A DNA stretch of 64,000 nucleotides from Asticcacaulis sp. (lineage in GTDB: Bacteria; Pseudomonadota; Alphaproteobacteria; Caulobacterales; Caulobacteraceae). Below are positions 47,225-57,111 of this stretch, one piece after another. The stretch's first letter is position 1, and every line of letters begins with the position of its first letter. The stretch spans positions 1-64,000 of the forward strand of contig NZ_JAIXSV010000256.1 of assembly GCF_027484505.1 (NCBI RefSeq), read 5' to 3'. A program made the translations under genes and the position numbers. The notes beneath the pieces are model-generated. The model was not told where the DNA came from, made no database searches, and was given only the letters and a program-made list of their open reading frames with translations.

Positions 47225-47572
47225 TCAGGCGCGCGGCGGTCGCATCAGGTCGTCGCTGAGGGCGAAATTCAATCGTTGATCCGTACCAAAGCCTGTGTGC
47301 ATGCGACCTTCATAGCCCATGAGTGACGCCATCTGCGGCAGGATGAGAAGACCGGCAGCGCAATGGCTGACCGGACACTGACAGGCGATGCCGCAATCGG
47401 AATGCGTCTTTTCTACAGGCGACTTATGAGGTGCGGCCTGTTCGCCCATCGCTATCTCATGACAGGGCATAGGCTCGGCGGTGGCCATCCGGGCCTGCGC
47501 CATGACCGGTCCCGCCATCGTCGCTAGGACGAAGGCCAGCAATCCGGCAATACGGCTCAGTCGCTTCCACAT
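47225..47572 (-). CDS. Small secreted Cys/His/Met-containing protein, first gene of the copper operon
   Basis: Signal peptide; MPCHEIAMGEQAAPHKSPVEKTHSDCGIACQCPVSHCAAG; same strand upstream of copA. Confidence 0.65.
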   Translation of the reverse strand: MWKRLSRIAGLLAFVLATMAGPVMAQARMATAEPMPCHEIAMGEQAAPHKSPVEKTHSDCGIACQCPVSHCAAGLLILPQMASLMGYEGRMHTGFGTDQRLNFALSDDLMRPPRA

Positions 47573-47647
47573 GCGCCCTGCTTAGCAGGAATTCGCGTGC
47601 TTGCCTATCGGCTCGCCGTCATTGCCAGGCGACCGTGACACCTGCTC

Positions 47648-47965
47648 TCAAAAGCTCTCAAAATCCTCGGACAGGCGCATATGTTCGATGATCGTTTCGC
47701 GCGCCTCATCATCAGCGTGCGACAGGTCGAGCACCGCATCGCCCGAGTCGAGCACCCGCAGAGCCAGCACCTCACCCATATAGGCAAAGCGCGGTATCTT
47801 GGGGCCGAACAGGCGCTCGCGTCGCGCCTCAACCTGCACGTCCAGCGTTCGGGCCAAAGCCGCCTCAATGGGTTTCAGGGGCACCAAGGTCTGCCCCTTA
47901 TCACGGGGAAAACGTATCACGCCGAAATTCCGGCGATCCAACTCAAAGCGCACGCGCTGCGACAT
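47648..47965 (-). CDS. Hypothetical protein (105 aa)
   Basis: Intact ORF MSQRVRFELDRRNFGVIRFPRDKGQTLVPLKPIEAALARTL...; no family recognised. Confidence 0.55.
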   Translation of the reverse strand: MSQRVRFELDRRNFGVIRFPRDKGQTLVPLKPIEAALARTLDVQVEARRERLFGPKIPRFAYMGEVLALRVLDSGDAVLDLSHADDEARETIIEHMRLSEDFESF

Positions 47966-48011
47966 GTCTTAATCAGCCCGAAGAATACCCATATACGCCC
48001 CTCAGCCCCCG

Positions 48012-48584
48012 TCAGGGTTCGAGCAGCGTATCCCAATACAGGTAATCTACCCAACTTTCGTGAAGATAGTGAGGCGGAAAACGCCGTCCCAGCTCCTGAA
48101 GCTGATACATTGTCGGGCGGTGTGGACTTTTGGCCAGTGCCATCTGTGCCTGTTGGGGTGTTTTTCCCCCTTTACGCAAGTTGCACGGGGCGCAGGCAGT
48201 GATGATATTGGTCCAAGTGGACTTGCCGCCCTGCGAGACGGGCAGCACATGGTCAAAGGTCAGGTCGTGGCGACAGCCGCAATACTGGCAACTGAACTGA
48301 TCACGCAGGAAGACGTTATAGCGCGTGAAGGCCGGCGGCCGGTTCTGGTCGATATAGGTCTTGAGGCTGATGACGCTGGGTAGTCGCATGGTAATCGAGG
48401 GCGAGCGGATTTCGACATCGTAGGTCGAAACCACATCGACGCGACCTTCGAACACCGCCTTGACGACATCCTGCCACGGCCGGGTCGAAAGCGGATAATA
48501 GGAGAGCGGCCTGAAATCGGCGTTCAGGACCAGGGCCCGCCAGTCAGAGGGCGGACGTTTCAGGACCTGCATGGACGCCTCCAT
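48012..48584 (-). CDS. HNH endonuclease
   Basis: RDQFSCQYCGCRHDLTFDHVLPVSQGGKSTWTNIITACAPCNLRKGGKTPQQA. Confidence 0.9.
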   Translation of the reverse strand: MEASMQVLKRPPSDWRALVLNADFRPLSYYPLSTRPWQDVVKAVFEGRVDVVSTYDVEIRSPSITMRLPSVISLKTYIDQNRPPAFTRYNVFLRDQFSCQYCGCRHDLTFDHVLPVSQGGKSTWTNIITACAPCNLRKGGKTPQQAQMALAKSPHRPTMYQLQELGRRFPPHYLHESWVDYLYWDTLLEP

Positions 48585-48726
48585 GCGATCGGGGATGCAA
48601 CGGGATAATCGTACCGGAAGACCGAGCTCCTTCTAGCTAAGCAGCTTATCCACAAGCTTAGTAAGAACCCGATTCCGTAAAAAGAAAACAGTGAAGTTTG
48701 CATGACAGCGTTTATAGGAAGGGCTT

Positions 48727-49554
48727 ATGACCTACCGCATCCGTTTTGCCCCCTCGCCGACCGGTTACCTGCATCTGGGCCACGCCTATGCGGCCCTGAC
48801 GGCGCTCGAGGCGGCGCGTCAGGCGGGCGGGGAGTTCCTGTTGCGTATCGAAGATATAGACCGCACGCGCTGCCGCCAGGCATACGAGGCGGCGATTTAT
48901 GAGGATTTGCGTGCGTTGGGTATGGACTGGCCTGAGCCAGTGCTGCGGCAATCCGATCATCTGGCCGACTATGAGGCGGCGCTGGAGACTTTGCGGGCGC
49001 GCGGGCTGGTCTATGCCTGTTACAAGACGCGCAAGGAGCTGGCTCAGGCAGCGCAGGGGGCACCGCAGGAAGGCGATGCTGTAGCGGAGAATGGGCCGGC
49101 CGATCGCGAACCTTCGTGGCGCCTGTCGCTGGCGGCGGCGCGTGACGCGCTGGGCGCCGAATGGGACCGGCTGGGCTTTGTCGAGACCGGCCACGGTCCG
49201 GACGGCGAAACCGGCCCGCAGACGGCGCGGCCTGAGGTCAATGGCGATGTGGTGCTGGGGCGCAAGGATATCGGCGTGGCCTACCATCTGGCGGTGGTTA
49301 TAGACGATGCGCGGCAGGGCATTACGCACATCCACCGTGGCCACGACCTGTTTGCCGCCACCCATACGCAGGTCTTGCTGCAACGGCTTCTGGGCCTGCC
49401 GACGCCGGTCTATCGCCACCATTCCCTGCTGCTCGACGATCAGGGGCGGCGGCTTGCAAAGCGCAAGGGATCAAAAAGCCTGCGCGATTGCCGCATTGAG
49501 GGCATGGATGCCAAGGCGATCAAGGCCCTGATCGCGGCGACGCCAAAGGCGTGA
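48727..49554 (+). CDS. gluQ: Glutamyl-Q tRNA(Asp) synthetase
   Basis: RIRFAPSPTGYLHLGHAYAALTALEAARQAGGEFLLRIEDIDRTRC; HSLLLDDQGRRLAKRKGSKSLRD. Confidence 0.92.
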   Translation: MTYRIRFAPSPTGYLHLGHAYAALTALEAARQAGGEFLLRIEDIDRTRCRQAYEAAIYEDLRALGMDWPEPVLRQSDHLADYEAALETLRARGLVYACYKTRKELAQAAQGAPQEGDAVAENGPADREPSWRLSLAAARDALGAEWDRLGFVETGHGPDGETGPQTARPEVNGDVVLGRKDIGVAYHLAVVIDDARQGITHIHRGHDLFAATHTQVLLQRLLGLPTPVYRHHSLLLDDQGRRLAKRKGSKSLRDCRIEGMDAKAIKALIAATPKA

Positions 49555-49555
49555 A

Positions 49556-49590
49556 AAAAGCCGCCCCGCGAACGGGACGGCTTTGTTTCA
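49556..49590. terminator. Bidirectional terminator between gluQ and csp
   Basis: aaaaaagccgccccgcgaacgggacggctttgttt. Confidence 0.7.
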
Positions 49591-49608
49591 AACGCTAAAA
49601 CCGATGGC

Positions 49609-49812
49609 TTACAGCAGTTGCAGATTAACCGCAGCGGTCTTGCCGCGCTCGGTCTGAAGCTCATAGGAGAGCTTCTGACCGTCCGCCAGCCCTTGCAGGC
49701 CCGCGCGCTGAACAGCGGTGATGTGGACAAAGACGTCGTTGCCGCCTTCGGCCGGTTGAATAAAACCAAAACCCTTGGTGGCGTTGAACCACTTAACCGT
49801 ACCTTCGGCCAT
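49609..49812 (-). CDS. Cold-shock domain protein
   Basis: MAEGTVKWFNATKGFGFIQPAEGGNDVFVHITAVQRAGLQGLADGQKLSYELQTERGKTAAVNLQLL. Confidence 0.95.
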   Translation of the reverse strand: MAEGTVKWFNATKGFGFIQPAEGGNDVFVHITAVQRAGLQGLADGQKLSYELQTERGKTAAVNLQLL

Positions 49813-50139
49813 GTGCTCTCCTTAGTCAAAAGCAGTATCGAGGTGTTCGGGAGCAAATCTCCCCTACAATCGTCGGTCTCGGTAGCGCAGTTTGAGTTCA
49901 GGAAAACAGGAATTCCCGTCTCCGAGCAGTCAGCAGCCAGATCACGAATTGCGACAGAGAGTAAGACGCAGCTTTTGAGAGCGGTCAAATAAAAATCCCA
50001 TATAGACCGCCCCCCGCGGCAATAAATCATCGTTACCGAATTGTGATCTCAAAATTCATTATTAATACTTACTGTGACTGAGCAGAAGTTGCTTGCGCGA
50101 CAAGGGTATTATTGTGCCAGATGAGACGACCCGGCGCGT

Positions 50140-50865
50140 TCAGTCGTAACCTTCGGGATAGGGCACGTCCGGGCGGTTATCTGAATAGGCCTTGCGGCTC
50201 AGCCGCCAGCGCTTGTCCCCCGTGCGATCCTGATAGCGCCAGAGTTCATAGAGAAGAAGGGTCTGAAGATCACGCCCGGTCAGTAAGCCGACATCCCATT
50301 CGCGAAACGCCTTCCAGCACCCGTTTATGTAAAACTTGGTTTTCAAACCGTGCCCGATCCACAACGGCCCGGTCAGCGCATAGCGTTTTCGCAGAAAGCG
50401 CACCTCAACCTCTGACCACGGCTTTCCAAAGCGCGGCGTAAAGCCCCTGATCCAGATACGGCGACTGTTGAACACCATCAGGCGACGCCCCAACCGCGTG
50501 AACACAGACAGCCACCACAGTCCCCAGACCCTGATCAGGTAGCGCAGACACAGGAGAAGAAGCGGCAGGGTGACGATACCGCCAATAACAAGGCCTGCCT
50601 CCCATTGCCCGCTTTGCCGCCACCTCTGCACGGCCTCCCACCACAGCCCGCCACTGAGAGAGAGGCCCCAGCCGCAAAACAAGGACACCGAATGAGGTTC
50701 AGGCCTCCTAGCAAGGACACCACACCGTTGCCCCACAGCGTCGTGACCCGGTTCCGCCGCCGGTAAAGCCGCGGCTTGGTATTGTAAAAATCCCCCCGAC
50801 GCATCGCCCCTCATTGCTCCGTCTTGCTGTTCCGGCTGATCCGACCTAACACTGTAGCAACCCAC
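50140..50865 (-). CDS. Hypothetical membrane protein (start uncertain)
   Basis: Hydrophobic segments WEAGLVIGGIVTLPLLLLCLRYLIRVWGLWWLSVF; no family recognised. Confidence 0.5.
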   Translation of the reverse strand: MGCYSVRSDQPEQQDGAMRGDASGGFLQYQAAALPAAEPGHDAVGQRCGVLARRPEPHSVSLFCGWGLSLSGGLWWEAVQRWRQSGQWEAGLVIGGIVTLPLLLLCLRYLIRVWGLWWLSVFTRLGRRLMVFNSRRIWIRGFTPRFGKPWSEVEVRFLRKRYALTGPLWIGHGLKTKFYINGCWKAFREWDVGLLTGRDLQTLLLYELWRYQDRTGDKRWRLSRKAYSDNRPDVPYPEGYD

Positions 50866-50869
50866 TGTT

Positions 50870-50971
50870 TAGAGCGTATTTGGTTCGTGCTGAATCGAAA
50901 TACGCTCTAAATTTATGGCTTAACGCGCTTTTTATCCAAAAAGTGCGTCACACTTTTTGGAAAGCGCTCTA
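50870..50971. repeat. Two-hairpin intergenic repeat, family B copy 2
   Basis: tagagcgtattt-N16-aaatacgctcta aattt...gcgctttttatccaaaaagtg-cgtca-cactttttggaaagcgctcta. Confidence 0.8.
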
Positions 50972-50983
50972 ATCAGGTCACCC

Positions 50984-52060
50984 ATGCGTTTATCGCCACC
51001 CCGTCAGTCCGTCCTGAGACGCCTGCTTCTGCGTCAGGTGTTGCGCCTGCCGTTTGCCGTGCTGAAATTCCTGTCCGGCGGCGGCATTGTGCACGTGGAT
51101 GGGCGCACGCTCGATACGCAGATCACCTTCCTGTGGAAGACCTTTTTCGCGCGCCAGGATCAGCGCACGCCGCTGAGCCTTGTCGGCACCTCGGTCGAAG
51201 GGGCGCGCGAAGACTGGCAGGAGGCCGCCGCCCTGATGAGCGTGGGGTCTGAGGTCCGGGTGAAGGTCGAAGCCGCCGGGGATGGCGGGCTGATCAACGG
51301 CCAACTCGTGCGGCCGCAACGTATCGACCACAATTCCCCCTTACTGGTGCTGTTCCACGATGGTGGTGGCGTACTGGGTGGGCCGGAACTCAGCCTCGCC
51401 TTTGCCAGCCTTCTGGCACATGAGGCGCATTGTCCGGTGTTTTTGCCCGCCTACCGGTTGGCCCCCGAAAATCGCTTTCCGGCGGGGTATGACGACGCGC
51501 GTCTGGCGTGGGAGTGGGCGCTGGCCAATCTGGGCCGGTTAGGCGCGAACTCGGGTCAGGCAGCCATCGGCGGCATCGGCATGGGCGGCAATATGGCGGC
51601 GCGTCTGTGCCTCGATCTGCGCCGTGATTTCAAGCCCCTGCCCGTGGCGCAGCTTTTGGTCACGCCCCTGCTCGACCTGTCGGACCCGGACCTGAAAACC
51701 AGCCGCTTCGCGCGGAGCTGGCCGATCAACGCCGCCGATCTCGATCTCATGATCGGCCACTATGCCGGCGCGGGCACGGGCCTGAGCGACGTCGCCCTGT
51801 CGCCCCTGTGCGAAGAGGTGATCAATGGTCAGCCCAAGACCGTAATCGTCTCCGGCGGGCTCGATCCGCTGGCGGCTCAGGCGGAACGCTATGCGCGGCG
51901 TCTGATGGAGGGCCGCACCCAGACCCTTTATCGCCGTTATGACACGCTGCCTCTGGGCTTCCCGCTGTTTGCCGGGGTGGTCGATCACGCTCAGGCCGCC
52001 GTGCGCGATATGGCGACGCTGTGGCGTGAGCTGACCACGGACACCCCTGACGCGCCTTAA
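50984..52060 (+). CDS. Alpha/beta hydrolase (esterase/lipase, HSL-like)
   Basis: LLVLFHDGGGVLGGPELS, CPVFLPAYRLAPENRFPAGYDDA, AAIGGIGMGGNMAARL. Confidence 0.85.
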   Translation: MRLSPPRQSVLRRLLLRQVLRLPFAVLKFLSGGGIVHVDGRTLDTQITFLWKTFFARQDQRTPLSLVGTSVEGAREDWQEAAALMSVGSEVRVKVEAAGDGGLINGQLVRPQRIDHNSPLLVLFHDGGGVLGGPELSLAFASLLAHEAHCPVFLPAYRLAPENRFPAGYDDARLAWEWALANLGRLGANSGQAAIGGIGMGGNMAARLCLDLRRDFKPLPVAQLLVTPLLDLSDPDLKTSRFARSWPINAADLDLMIGHYAGAGTGLSDVALSPLCEEVINGQPKTVIVSGGLDPLAAQAERYARRLMEGRTQTLYRRYDTLPLGFPLFAGVVDHAQAAVRDMATLWRELTTDTPDAP

Positions 52061-52081
52061 TATTTGCGGGACCGCATTTTT

Positions 52082-52192
52082 GAAAGAACCACAGATTACA
52101 CAGATGAGATGACGCGCAAAGCGCGTCCGTGAGAAATGACACGGGTCCGAAAGCGACCTCTGATAAAAATAATCTGTGAAATCTGTGGTTTC
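52082..52192. repeat. Long imperfect inverted repeat (accacagatta-cacagat type)
   Basis: gaaagaaccacagattacacagat (52082-52105) versus aatctgtgaaatctgtggtttc (52171-52192); internal gacgcgc-aaa-gcgcgtc. Confidence 0.7.
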
Positions 52193-52206
52193 AAACCTTC
52201 ACAAGC

Positions 52207-53808
52207 CTAGCCCGCCGGGGTGTAGTGCACCTGTGCGCCCGGCCCCAGCGGCAGGTCAAGCGCCACCCAGGCCGCCGTCAGGCCGATCCCCGCGACCATG
52301 AAACTCAGGGCATAGGGCAGCATCAGGGCCAGCAGAGACCCTACGCCCATGCTCTTGTCCCACCGCCGCGTGAAGGCCAGAATCAACGGGAAATAGGACA
52401 TCAGCGGCGTCATGATATTGGTATAGCTGTCGCCCATGCGGTAGGCCGCTGTGGTCATTTCCGGCGAGATGCCGACCAGCATGAACATCGGCACCACCAC
52501 GGGGGCGAGCGCCGACCACTTGGCCGAGGCTGAACCGATAAACAGGTCGAGTATCGAAGAGAACAGCAACACGCTGACCAGCAGGAATGGAGCCGGTAAA
52601 TTCCACGCCTTGAGGATTTCGGCCCCGTTGATGGCGGTGATCGGCCCCAGCCTTGACCAATTGAACATGGCCACGAAGTGCGCCGCGAAGAAGGCGAAGA
52701 CCAGATAGGGCGCCAGCGAACGTATCCCCTCGCCCATCATCTTCACCACGTCGTTGTCGGATGTGATGGTCCCGGCTGCGGTGCCAAAGGCGATAGCGGT
52801 GGTGATAAACAGCAGGAAAAAGCCCGCGATCAGGGCGGCGTAGAAGGGCTGAAGCTGCGCCGGGCCGCTGGCCTCTTCGTTGATCAGTGGCGTATAGCCG
52901 GGCCACAGGGCCAGAGCCGCAAACCCGGCCACCACCAGCACCGCGACGATCCCGGCGCGTTTCAGGCCTTTTGTCTCGGCGGGCGTGATTTCAGACTTGG
53001 CCAGTTCGGCCTGCAACTCGGTATCCGGCGAACCACCCCACTTACCGAGGCGCGGCTCGACCACCTTGTCGGTGATAAACCAGGCCACCGGGGTGAACAG
53101 GCCGACGATGGCGAGGATGAACCACCAGTTGCCGAGCGGGTTCATCGTCCATGCCGGATCTATGATGCGGGCGGCTTCCTGCGTGAAGCCAAACAGCAGG
53201 ACGTCGATCTGCCCCGGCGTGATATTGCCTGCATAGCCGCCCGACACGGCGGCAAAGGCGGCGGCGATCCCCACCAGCGGGTGCCGACCGACCGAGGCAT
53301 AGATCAGCCCGGCCAGAGGAATGAACACCACATAGGCCGCATCCGACGCATGGTGCGACACCATGCCAGTGATGATGACGCACGGGGTCAGGATGGCGCG
53401 CGGTGCATTGCGCAGCGAGGAGCGGATCAGCGCCGAAAACAGGCCTGAGCGTTCGGCCACGGCCGCCCCGTACATGATCACAACCACGACGCCCAGCGGC
53501 GCAAAGCCGGTCAGGGTCTTGGGCATATCGACCAGCAAACGGCCTATGTTTTCAGCGGTAAACAGGCTGGTCGCCGTATAGGTCACAACGCCATTATCCA
53601 GCGTCGCCCAGTGCGGGGCTTCATCGCCGCTGTAGGGGATGGAGGCCGACCAGCCGAAATGCGCGCCGATGGTCGAAAGCACCATCAGCCCAAGGATCAG
53701 CCAGACGAAGATCATCACCGGGTCAGGCAGCAGATTGCCGGCTTTTTCGACCAGCCCCAGAAAGCCTTTGGATCGCCGTATGGCGTCTTGCGATTGCGGC
53801 TCGATCAC
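52207..53808 (-). CDS. AbgT-family transporter
   Basis: KAGNLLPDPVMIFVWLILGLMVLS; MYGAAVAERSGLFSALIRSSLRNAPRAILTPCVIITGMVSHHASDAAYVVFIPLAGLIYASVGRHPLVG. Confidence 0.92.
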   Translation of the reverse strand: MIEPQSQDAIRRSKGFLGLVEKAGNLLPDPVMIFVWLILGLMVLSTIGAHFGWSASIPYSGDEAPHWATLDNGVVTYTATSLFTAENIGRLLVDMPKTLTGFAPLGVVVVIMYGAAVAERSGLFSALIRSSLRNAPRAILTPCVIITGMVSHHASDAAYVVFIPLAGLIYASVGRHPLVGIAAAFAAVSGGYAGNITPGQIDVLLFGFTQEAARIIDPAWTMNPLGNWWFILAIVGLFTPVAWFITDKVVEPRLGKWGGSPDTELQAELAKSEITPAETKGLKRAGIVAVLVVAGFAALALWPGYTPLINEEASGPAQLQPFYAALIAGFFLLFITTAIAFGTAAGTITSDNDVVKMMGEGIRSLAPYLVFAFFAAHFVAMFNWSRLGPITAINGAEILKAWNLPAPFLLVSVLLFSSILDLFIGSASAKWSALAPVVVPMFMLVGISPEMTTAAYRMGDSYTNIMTPLMSYFPLILAFTRRWDKSMGVGSLLALMLPYALSFMVAGIGLTAAWVALDLPLGPGAQVHYTPAG

Positions 53809-54077
53809 CCTGTGCTCCCTTTTACTTTAAAGCCTCAGGTTAGCGAAGGTTTTGCATCTGTAAACCGGGGCCAATGCGTGCAATCGATAGCAATTCACAA
53901 AAAACAGAAAGGAGATGAGGGTAGATATGCTTATCAGGCATCGCTCAATGCCCCATCACTTCTTTATCTCAGAGGGGTGGAGGCCGAATACCTTCGCCAT
54001 ATATCCGTTCATGCGCGGTTCAGGCAAGCAGGATTAGTCTGTGATCATAGGTATGGGGCTACACAGGAGAGACCGTT

Positions 54078-54497
54078 ATGAAACGCATAATGACTACGTC
54101 CTTGCTGGCTATGATGGCTGGCTCCCTGCTGATGGCTGACGTTGCCGCTGCCCATCCGCGCGACCACGGGCGTCATGACCGCCACGATCGCTATGAGCGG
54201 TACGACCGATATGATCGCTATGATCGTTATGACCGTTATGACGACCGGCGCGGGCGCTACGACTCGTACCGCAGCTATGATCGTGGCCGCCACTATGGCT
54301 GGCGCGAGCGCTCCGAATGGCGTCGCGGCGGCTACGTTGCCTATCGCGACTGGGACCGCGGCTATGCCATAGATTACCGCCGCCACCGCCACCTCTACGC
54401 CCCGCCGCGCGGCTATGAGTGGCGTCAGGTCGATGACCGCTACGTGCTGGCGGCGGTAGCCACGGGCCTGATCGCAGCGATTGTGCTCAGCAACTAA
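54078..54497 (+). CDS. RcnB-like secreted protein with Asp-Arg-Tyr tandem repeat
   Basis: Signal peptide; (D-R-Y)n tract; YAPPRGYEWRQVDDRYVLAAVATGLIAAIVLSN typical RcnB C-terminus. Confidence 0.8.
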   Translation: MKRIMTTSLLAMMAGSLLMADVAAAHPRDHGRHDRHDRYERYDRYDRYDRYDRYDDRRGRYDSYRSYDRGRHYGWRERSEWRRGGYVAYRDWDRGYAIDYRRHRHLYAPPRGYEWRQVDDRYVLAAVATGLIAAIVLSN

Positions 54498-54554
54498 GGC
54501 CTTGAATGAGAAACGGCGCTCCAACGGGGCGCCGTTTCCTTTTGTCGTCTATTG

Positions 54555-55067
54555 TCACTCAGGAATCTTGGGTATCCCAATGGCTTCACTTATATCGTCA
54601 TCAATACCGAGATAACTCTTAAGGCCCCAACTGCCGCGAAATTTTGTATTCAACAATCTTTGCAACCACGAACTGTTAACACCCGTTTCAGTCACATACT
54701 TTTTGCGTAAAATACTCCAAAAAAGATGCGTCCTGAGACGTCGTGATGAGGTTACTTCCATGCGCCCCGCTAGCACAAAATAGCCCCGCTCCCATGCCAG
54801 TCTATTGGTCCAGACAGGCGGGACTAGAAGATTGTGAGGACGCAGAGCTTCATAGTCCGGTTCCAGACTGTCAGATTGATCTTTGTAAACATATAGCAGG
54901 TTGGCACCCGGCATTGGGCCAGTCTTCGCATCGCAGATAATAACACAACCATGCAGATATTTGCCGTTTGGCAATTGCAGTGCGAAGATGTCGCCCACGG
55001 CCAGCGGCTTACGGTTGCGCCTTATGAACTGAAAGTTTGTGGGTGGATAATTTGAAGTTACCACCAC
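54555..55067 (-). CDS. Imm26-like immunity-domain protein (orphan)
   Basis: KPLAVGDIFALQLPNGKYLHGCVIICDAKTGPMPGANLLYVYKDQSD resembles the N-terminal Imm26 pattern (GDIFA-PL-G-Y--G-V). Confidence 0.5.
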   Translation of the reverse strand: MVVTSNYPPTNFQFIRRNRKPLAVGDIFALQLPNGKYLHGCVIICDAKTGPMPGANLLYVYKDQSDSLEPDYEALRPHNLLVPPVWTNRLAWERGYFVLAGRMEVTSSRRLRTHLFWSILRKKYVTETGVNSSWLQRLLNTKFRGSWGLKSYLGIDDDISEAIGIPKIPE

Positions 55068-55076
55068 AGCCCTTTA

Positions 55077-56996
55077 CTAAACCGCCGCCTTGGCGATATC
55101 GGCCTCGCTGAACCCCAGCGCCTTCATGGCCGAGGCGGCAATGCCCTGCGCGTCGAGGCCCGCATCGGCGTACATCTTTTCCGGCTTGTCGTGGTCCTGG
55201 AAGCGGTCTGGCAGGGTGAGGGTGCGGATTTTCAGACCGTTATCCAGTGCACCCTCAGCCGCCAGATAGTGCAGCACGAAGGCCCCAAAGCCGCCCATGG
55301 CGCCCTCTTCGACCGTGATCAGGCATTCGTGGTGGCGCGCCAACTGAAGGATCAACTCCTTATCCAGCGGCTTGGCGAAACGCGCATCGGCCACCGTGGT
55401 CGAAAGCCCGCGCGCACCCAGCAGATCGGCGGCCTTCAAAGCCTCTTGCAAACGCGCCCCCAGCGACAGGATGGCGACCTTTGAGCCTTCGCGCACGATA
55501 CGTCCGCGCCCGATAGCCAGCGTTTCCGGCACGGCCGGGATTTCGACGCCCACGCCTTCGCCGCGTGGATAGCGGAACGCCGATGGCCCGTCATCATAGG
55601 CGGTGGCCGTGGCGATCATGCGCGACAGCTCCGCCTCATCCGATGCGGCCATGATCACCATACCGGGCAGCGTCCCCAGATAGCCGATATCGAATGTCCC
55701 GGCGTGGGTCGCTCCATCGGCTCCGACCAGACCGGCGCGGTCGATGGCAAAGCGCACCGGCAGGTCCTGAAGCGCCACATCGTGCGCCACCTGATCGTAA
55801 CCGCGTTGCAGGAAGGTCGAATAGAGCGCGCAAAACGGCTTCATGCCGTCCGCCGCCAGACCGGCGGCAAAGGTCACGGCGTGCTGTTCGGCGATGCCCA
55901 CATCATAGCAGCGCGTCGGAAACACCTCGGCAAAGCGGTCAAGCCCCGTGCCAGACGGCATGGCGGCGGTGATGGCCACCACCTTCGGGTCGATCTGCGC
56001 CTGCTTGATCAGCTCAGCGGCAAAGACTTCGGTATAGCTGGGGGCATTGGCCTTGGGCTTGGCCTGCTCGCCCGTGATGACGTCGAACTTCGCCACGCCG
56101 TGATACTTGTCAGAAGCGGCCTCGGCGGGGGCATAGCCCTTGCCCTTTTGCGTCACCACGTGCACCAGCACCGGGCGGTCGGTGATGCCGCGCACGCGCT
56201 TTAAGACCGACAAAAGGTTGTCCATATCGTGCCCGTCGATGGGACCGACGTAATAGAAACCCAGCTCCTCAAAGAAGGTGCCGCCGGTCACGTAGGTGCG
56301 CGAAAATTCCTCGCCCTTGCGCACCATCTCAAACAGCGGGCGCGGCAGGCGCTCGGCCACGCTCTTGCCGAAGCGGCGCACCGCCTGATAGGCCCCGCCA
56401 GAGACCAGATTGGCCAGATAGGCACTCATGCCGCCCACCGGCGGCGCAATGGACATATCGTTATCGTTGAGGATAACCGTCAGATTCTTCGTGGTTTCGG
56501 CGGCATTGTTCATCGCCTCATAGGCCATGCCGGCCGACATCGAGCCGTCACCGATGACCGCCACGACCTTGTTCGTCTCGCCCTTATGGTCGCGCGCCGC
56601 GCAGAAGCCCAGCGCCGCCGAAATCGAGGTCGCCGCGTGGGCGGCGCCGAACGGATCATAGGGGCTTTCCGAGCGCTTGGTGAAGCCGCTGAGGCCGCCG
56701 CCCTGACGCAGGGTGCGGATACCCTCACGCCGTCCGGTCAGGATCTTGTGCGGATAGCACTGATGCCCGACGTCCCAGATCAGAATATCGCGAGGCGTTT
56801 CAAATACATGGTGCAGAGCCACGGTCAGTTCGACCACGCCCAGCGCCGAGCCCAGATGCCCGCCCGTCTTCGACACCACATCAATGGTTTCGGCGCGCAC
56901 CTCGTCGGCCAGCGTCTTCAGCTCAGCGGCGGACAGATGGCGGATCGCTTCCGGGACCGTCAGCGTGTCCAGGACCGGCGTTTCGGGTTGGGGCAT
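55077..56996 (-). CDS. dxs: 1-deoxy-D-xylulose-5-phosphate synthase
   Basis: [80 protein letters not shown]. Confidence 0.97.
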   Translation of the reverse strand: MPQPETPVLDTLTVPEAIRHLSAAELKTLADEVRAETIDVVSKTGGHLGSALGVVELTVALHHVFETPRDILIWDVGHQCYPHKILTGRREGIRTLRQGGGLSGFTKRSESPYDPFGAAHAATSISAALGFCAARDHKGETNKVVAVIGDGSMSAGMAYEAMNNAAETTKNLTVILNDNDMSIAPPVGGMSAYLANLVSGGAYQAVRRFGKSVAERLPRPLFEMVRKGEEFSRTYVTGGTFFEELGFYYVGPIDGHDMDNLLSVLKRVRGITDRPVLVHVVTQKGKGYAPAEAASDKYHGVAKFDVITGEQAKPKANAPSYTEVFAAELIKQAQIDPKVVAITAAMPSGTGLDRFAEVFPTRCYDVGIAEQHAVTFAAGLAADGMKPFCALYSTFLQRGYDQVAHDVALQDLPVRFAIDRAGLVGADGATHAGTFDIGYLGTLPGMVIMAASDEAELSRMIATATAYDDGPSAFRYPRGEGVGVEIPAVPETLAIGRGRIVREGSKVAILSLGARLQEALKAADLLGARGLSTTVADARFAKPLDKELILQLARHHECLITVEEGAMGGFGAFVLHYLAAEGALDNGLKIRTLTLPDRFQDHDKPEKMYADAGLDAQGIAASAMKALGFSEADIAKAAV

Positions 56997-57111
56997 AAGC
57001 GGTGCACTCACAGGCCGGATCAGAACCGGCAATGGTTTTCGTCTCTAGCGTAACCGACATAAAACTGCGGCAAGGTTTTGTCCAGCGGAAGGCTTGTATA
57101 TCCGCCGTGAT

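Noticed and set aside
49813-50030. Part of ORF 49440-50030 extending upstream of the cold-shock gene as a protein
   Set aside because: Overlaps csp in another frame; the region is better seen as a long 5' leader of a cold-shock gene.
54045-54524. Hydrophobic minus ORF (Ile/Val/Ala repeats) resembling a membrane protein
   Set aside because: Antisense of the RcnB-like DRY repeat; hydrophobicity is the mirror of GAY-CGN-TAY codons.
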